A stretch of 64,000 nt of DNA, from NCBI GenBank assembly GCA_023101885.1, contig JALPQD010000087.1, positions 4,325,951 to 4,389,950 on the forward strand. Reading direction: 5' to 3'. Source of the stretch: Typhlomys cinereus (Eukaryota > Chordata > Mammalia > Rodentia > Platacanthomyidae). The notes under the pieces are model-generated. The model had not been told where the DNA came from. It searched no databases and saw only the letters and a list, made by a program, of their open reading frames with translations. Shown piece after piece: positions 59,560 through 64,000 of the stretch (the first letter of the stretch is position 1; each line of letters starts with the position of its first letter). The position numbers and the translations under genes were made by a program.

Positions 59560-59815
59560 CATTACAGGTGAAGCTTGACAACGGAAGGCTTGACTCAGGC
59601 AGGGCACAGTTATGGAGAATTAGTAGTTAAGCCCTGAGCAAGCCTGCAGGAGATTGTCTAGTTGATGGGGAAGGCCCAGTCCATGGTGGGTGGGTGGACC
59701 TTTTCTCTGGGCAGGGGGATAAGACAGAGAGAGGTGATACGTCAGTCTGGCAAGTGATGCGGCCACTTCCTTTGGCCCCTGGTACTGGTGTGAGCTCTCC
59801 CACCAAGCTAGACAA
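59560..59815 (+). mobile_element. MaLR-type LTR, copy A3 (plus, partial)
   Basis: GTGAAGCTTGACAACGGAAG, GAGCAAGCCTGCAGGAGATT, GTCTAGTTGATGGGGAAGGC and CATGGTGGGTGGG are the inverse of the corresponding parts at 17.2 and 44.3 kb. The middle is deleted and the poly(A) part lost. Confidence 0.65.
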
Positions 59816-59847
59816 AGAGATGTGACCAGACAACAATAAAAAAGAAT

Positions 59848-60115
59848 AGGGGTTGGAGAGATGGCTCAGGGGCTTGCCTCACAAGCAGAAGGTCCTGAGT
59901 TCAGACCCCAGGTCCTATGTGCAAACACCAGGCGTGGAAAACAACAGCAGCCTGCACTTCCTGCCCTGGTGGGTGGGGCCTGGGAAATCCCAGAGCAAAG
60001 CAAAAAGAAGGTTGAAGCAATCCAGGATGACTCCTGAAATCATCCTTCAGCCTCCACAGGGACACAGTACTCCCTGACACACACATACAAACATGCAAAC
60101 ACACACGATAGATAG
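59848..60115 (+). mobile_element. B2-superfamily SINE, full length
   Basis: GGGGTTGGAGAGATGGCTCA, GAGTTCAGACCCCAGGTCC, GGGAAATCCCAGAGCAAAGC, GAAGCAATCCAGGATGACTC and CCTCCACAGGGACACAGTAC lead to a short CA run. A slightly shortened head (GGGGCTTGCC) is the main difference. Confidence 0.85.
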
Positions 60116-60180
60116 GTAGAGGTAGACAGACAGACAGACAGACAGACAGATAGATAGATAGATAGATAGATAGATGATAG
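60105..60180. repeat. (GACA)n(GATA)n microsatellite
   Basis: Seven or so GACA units followed by about eight GATA units, at the tail of the preceding SINE. Confidence 0.92.
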
Positions 60181-60199
60181 GTATTTTTTTAAAAAAGAA

Positions 60200-60715
60200 A
60201 GAATAAATAAATTGTGTTCCCCCTTAAACCTTTTGGTTATGAATGTATCAGCAATGTTCAGGTAAACCATGAGAAGGGACGGAGCATTCACGCCCGGTAG
60301 CCGCAGAGGCCGACTTCCACCCCCTTCATCTGGGAGCTTGTTCTCTGATTCAGTCCATCCCCAGTTTCTGAACCAAGCCTGGAAGACTCGCTGCCCTAGT
60401 GGCTTTCTTTGCCTTCTGAGCAATGAGCCCACCAGCAGGAAATGCGGGTCTTATTCAGACCTTGACTGCTAACAACCATCTTTCATGCTGTCTGTTTTCA
60501 GAAAGAAAAGGATGAGGTGGATGCAGTCTGTCATCTTAATTTCTCTGTGGACCGTCCCTTTCAAAGTGTGGCAAGAGAGAGATGTCAACTACGCAGAAAT
60601 GCAGAGAAATGTTGGGGGGAAGCTAACTCCTCATGTAGAGTGAGATACTTCTCTTTGCTAAACAGTGTAGGAAAAATCATTATACAATTCATATTTAGTG
60701 TAACTTATCCTTAAG
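60200..60715. other. Intergenic, no gene seen
   Basis: Contains a TTTTCAG at about 60495-60502 that could act as an acceptor, but no coding continuation with known similarity. Confidence 0.35.
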
Positions 60716-60849
60716 TAGCTGGGGGTAGAGATGGTGTTAGTAATCCTGGGGTTTGGGTGATGAGGCAAACAGATTGTGGCATAGCTCAAGACCAGCCTGG
60801 GTTATTTACATAAGAGCTCAACTCAAAAAAAAAAAAAAAAAAAAAAAAA
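60716..60849 (+). mobile_element. B1-like SINE with poly(A)
   Basis: AGCTGGGGGTAGAGATGGTG, AAGACCAGCCTGGGTTATTT and GAGCTCAACTC followed by about 26 A residues. The poly(A) run is the longest in the window, so the copy may be recent despite a diverged body. Confidence 0.65.
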
Positions 60850-61222
60850 GACAAGAGTGACTATTGCTTCTGGTGCTTCTGCCCGCACGGCCAGAAAGCC
60901 ATCCCACCAGAGTGTCCAAGTATCTTAACTCTAAGGCTTCCTCCTGTGCCGAGACTGGGAAGAAGCTGCAGGTCCCACCTGAGGAGACTCCCCCGGGGCA
61001 CGTTCGCTCTGCCTCAGAACTCCTAGGGGTGCAGTACTCGCCTGGCGTGCACAGGGCCTTGGAATGGACCACCAGCATTCACAGAAAACACTGTGCATGT
61101 GTGCTACAGCCACTACCGCGGTCAGTCCACACCCCTGCAGGTGATGAAAGGGAGACCCCACTGAGCTCATCTGTGGGCTCAGGGGCACAAAGCTGACATG
61201 AGAGGTTGATCTGTTCCTCCAC

Positions 61223-61690
61223 TGTTAGGGTCCGATTTCTCCCCAAAGACCACCCGAGACATGTATGCAAAAGCAAGAGCGTTTATTCAATCCAGTATGC
61301 TGGTGTCCACCATAGGATAAACACAATGGCAACCATGAACGAAGGGAGCTTGCAGCTTCTGTAGCCCTATAAGGAAGCTCTTCGAGGTATGCCATCTCCC
61401 TGAGATGACTGGCTTAAATATAGTCACGTGTATACTTGGAAAAACCCTATTGGTCCCACATGCTGGTATGGGCGGAATGTGTGTCTTGATTTCTAACTCA
61501 ATTGGACTTTTCCCTGATTGGTTGGCCCAGCCCAGGGACTTCTATGGTCCATCCCTGGTGAGCCTGGATGGAGCCTGTCATGGTGTAAGGCTAGTCCTCT
61601 AAGTCAGGTGCCTTCGCCACAAATCTATATAAGGGCAAATCTGCTTGTTGATAGGCTCCTTGGAGCTGGGCACTGGTCCTAAACCTGTTT
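61223..61690 (-). mobile_element. Solo LTR, minus strand
   Basis: On the minus strand the right part reads GAATAAACGCTCTTGCTTTT (AATAAA opposite 61282-61287), then GGTCTTTGGGGAGAAATCGG and ends CCTAACA at 61223, a typical R-U5 end. Upstream, a CCAAT box lies opposite 61517-61525 and a TATATTTAAG-like TATA opposite about 61408-61417. The 5' border and duplications could not be fixed. Confidence 0.7.
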
Positions 61691-61699
61691 CTCCCCAAT

Positions 61700-62165
61700 A
61701 CCGAGGACAGACTCTACTTCCCAGTGGGAGTCACTAAAGGGCTCTTGGATTGAGGTCTTTGGGGTCAAGAGACTATAATCCTGTGCTTATCAACCAGACC
61801 TCTAGATGACCTCTACCAGTCCATATGCTGGAACAGCCCTGCTTCCCGCGCTGCATCTAAAGGCTTTGCACACTGGCAACTATCCTCGATGCAGTTGCTG
61901 GGATTCCTGGCAGTGTCCACACTTTGAAGCCCAGGGAAAACATGTGCATGTTGGTTTACATTATCTCGGCTCGATCCCAGACTTCAGGCAGCCAGGTGTG
62001 AAACATGCAGGCCTGGTGTCTGAAGACACACATTCAAATCCTGCCTCTAGCTCTTGGCAGACTGACGACCTTCATGATATGCCACTCTCAATTTCTTCCT
62101 CTGTGAAAAACTGTAGCAGTTTTTCCTGGAGTTGTTGCCAAGGGTAAAATAAACACAGCATCTAA
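61700..62165. other. Intergenic, no gene seen
   Basis: A 113-codon + frame (61806-62147) has no recognised similarity. Confidence 0.35.
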
Positions 62166-62170
62166 ATGTT

Positions 62171-62535
62171 GGGGCTGGACTTGGGAGATGGCTCAGTGGT
62201 TAAGGCCCTTGCCTAGCAAACTGAAGGATCTGGGTTCAGATCCCATGTAAAAATGCCAGGCAGGTATGGTAGCCTGCCCGTTATTCCAGCCCTAGAAGGC
62301 AGAGCTGGAGATCCCCAGAGCAAGCTGGTTAGTCGACTAACCCTAATGGCATGCTCTGGGTGCAATTAGAGATCCAGGCTCGTAAGAATACAGTGGAAGA
62401 GCAAAGAGGAACCCTGATATACACCCTTGGGCCGCCACGGGCGCACACCCTCAAGTGAATTCACATATATACACCCAATACATGCAAACACACATACACA
62501 CATGTACCCCATACACACATGAAAAAGGAAAAAAT
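62171..62535 (+). mobile_element. B2-superfamily SINE, variant with long body
   Basis: GGGGCTGGACTTGGGAGATG, GGGTTCAGATCCCATGTAAA, GAAGGCAGAGCTGGAGATCC, AGTCGACTAACCCTAATGGC, GCAATTAGAGATCCAGGCTC, ending in CA/TATA repeats. It shares the extra central segment with the copy at 31625. Confidence 0.8.
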
Positions 62536-62539
62536 AAAG

Positions 62540-63575
62540 TACTATGGCAAACACATGGATAGTGGTCAGTAGGGGGTGCTGTTTGAGGTTCCAGCGGAGG
62601 CAGCCAGGGTCCCCACCAGCCTGTGCATATACCTGCTTTCACCACTGTCTCCGCCCATCCAAGTCTGAAGGGATCTGGAACCAACCAGACAAGGCACTGA
62701 CCTTTGTAGCAGGCATGAAGTTTAATTAAAGCTGGCAAGCGGCTAAAGTGTGATGTTTCGTGTCTTTCCATGTAGCTCAGTGAGAAAGATTTACTTGCTC
62801 ATTAGAATGTCTCATTAGCTGTTCTTGGCTGCTCAGAATGACTGTGACTTCCCGCGAGCTATTTATCCACAACAGAAAGGGCCCAAAAGGGCGTCTGGCT
62901 GGCTTGACTTCCTTGCACTGCACGCCAGAGGCTCTGGGTGCTGTTGTTGCAACTTCAGGATGAAATGCACCAACAAGCGCATGGGGAGGTTCAGACGCAT
63001 CCAGTCCTGGCCACCTGCAAGAAGGCTGTGGTGTGCTGGGGGGAGCCACACTGTGATCACACAAGATTCCACCTTCGTCTTTGAGGGTGTGTGATGTTCA
63101 GGCTGGCGTGATAACCACGGACAGATGCCTGAGGACACCTCCCTCCACAGAGGCTGCCATTTCTAACACACAGCCTTGCCTGCCTCTTGCTCCGCTTTAC
63201 GCAGCTCACAGCACGTAATTTTTAAAGGGGCTCCTCATTGTGGAAGAGAACAGAGGTTACCTTTGATGCACACCCCCTCTGTTCTCTCGCATCCTGAAAC
63301 ATGTCTGTCCCTGTTGGCCAATGACAAATTCACATTCGTATTTTGGATATTCTCTAGTGTGGAGCCCGAGAGACACCATTTTCAGAGGAAACTCCATTCT
63401 ACTCACCCAGGGACCTAAATACACTTATCTGACTGGGCAGCCTCTAAAAAGAAACCAGTATGTCAACTGTAGTTTAGCTGTAGTTTATAGACAATTAAAC
63501 CTTTCCTGCTTTCCCTTCACGAGTATGTATCTCTCGGCATGAAGCCCTGGCACCCTAGAAGCAGGAATAAAAAAC
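62540..63575. other. Intergenic, no gene seen
   Basis: Unique-looking sequence before the terminal LTR. No supported gene. Confidence 0.35.
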
Positions 63576-63580
63576 TCTTA

Positions 63581-64000
63581 TGAACTGAGGCTAATTCTGA
63601 ACACGTACTACTCCAGAGGAAGCCACAGGCCTCAACTCAGAAAAAGTAGGCTTGCACGGACAAGGACAAGAGTCCAGATGGCCAAATGCCTTAGATAAAA
63701 AACAGAGAGAAGCTTGCACAAACAAGGCCATTAGGAATCTAGATGTCTAGCTGTCTCAGATAAGGAATTAAGTCAACGGTTACTAATAATATTCTTAAGG
63801 TTTCCAATTTCTTGCCTGACAAACATGCAACCTGTAACCAATCAGCTTTTAAGCCTTGCATGAGAAGCCCCTAGACTCATTTCAAACTGTATAAAACTCC
63901 CTGAAGGCTTGGCTCGGGGCTCCACTTTGCCTACTGCGCTGGGTACTGTGCGAGCCCTTGCTCGAGAGCTCGTAATAAAATCCCTCTTGCTTTTACAATG
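63581..64000 (+). mobile_element. Class I (gammaretrovirus-like) LTR, cut by window end
   Basis: A U3-like region starting TGAACTGAGG, a CCAAT box at 63838-63842, a TATAAAA box at 63890-63896, a CTCGGGGCTCCACTTTGCC start of R and AATAAAATCCCTCTTGC at 63974-63990 are in the order and spacing of gammaretroviral LTRs. The U5 end and anything beyond are outside the window, so it may be a solo LTR or the 5' LTR of a provirus. Confidence 0.8.

Noticed and set aside
60495..60680. Possible exon after TTTTCAG
   Set aside because: No donor with conserved coding sequence and no similarity to a known protein.
1118..62535. tRNA-like sequences with A and B boxes
   Set aside because: They are heads of SINEs followed by SINE bodies, not tRNA genes.
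52221..64000. Search for the next gene downstream of Nrsn1 (Dcdc2 is the neighbour in human)
   Set aside because: No exon with matching protein similarity was found on either strand; the neighbour probably begins beyond the window.

Overview
This is a stretch of rodent nuclear genome containing one recognisable protein-coding gene, Nrsn1 (neurensin-1), on the + strand from about 36.3 to 52.2 kb. The rest is intergenic and intronic DNA filled with retrotransposons, microsatellites and minisatellites. I infer a rodent from tRNA-derived SINEs of the B2 superfamily, B1/B4/ID-like SINEs, rodent-type L1 3' ends, MaLR-type LTRs and abundant (CA)n. The commonest SINE has a B2-like head but a long body, unlike mouse B2, that ends in (CA)n. 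This makes a non-murid myomorph (for example the jerboa group) my best guess, but that is inference.

Layout: 0-36 kb is gene-free as far as I can see. It holds a solo LTR with duplicated U3 blocks (166-782), a second LTR (about 3915-4286), two minisatellites (7947-8097 and 8414-8561), a 360-bp TG tract (12.6-12.95 kb), a degenerate CA minisatellite (15.0-15.3 kb), old L1 and MaLR fragments, a SINE split by a later L1 (22.1-23.0 kb), and two same-subfamily SINEs with near-perfect target-site duplications (24.7 and 27.2 kb).

Nrsn1 starts in a CpG island (36.14-36.54 kb). A non-coding exon 1 ends at 36471, non-coding exon 2 is 38139-38205, exon 3 (from 45088) carries the start codon at 45095, and the last exon (from 50638) carries the rest of the CDS to the stop at 51036 and a 3' UTR ending near 52.2 kb. 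The predicted protein has 188 residues and two membrane segments. Introns 1-3 contain repeats of the same kinds as the flanks.

52-64 kb is again intergenic: MaLR LTRs, a 5'-truncated L1 with target-site duplication (56347-58003), SINEs, a minus-strand LTR (about 61.2-61.7 kb) and, at the right edge, a gammaretrovirus-like LTR cut by the window end.

I found no new system. The observations most worth checking are the two tiny upstream ORFs in the Nrsn1 leader, the shortened Nrsn1 N terminus, the nested and young retrotransposon insertions, and the tandem repeats.
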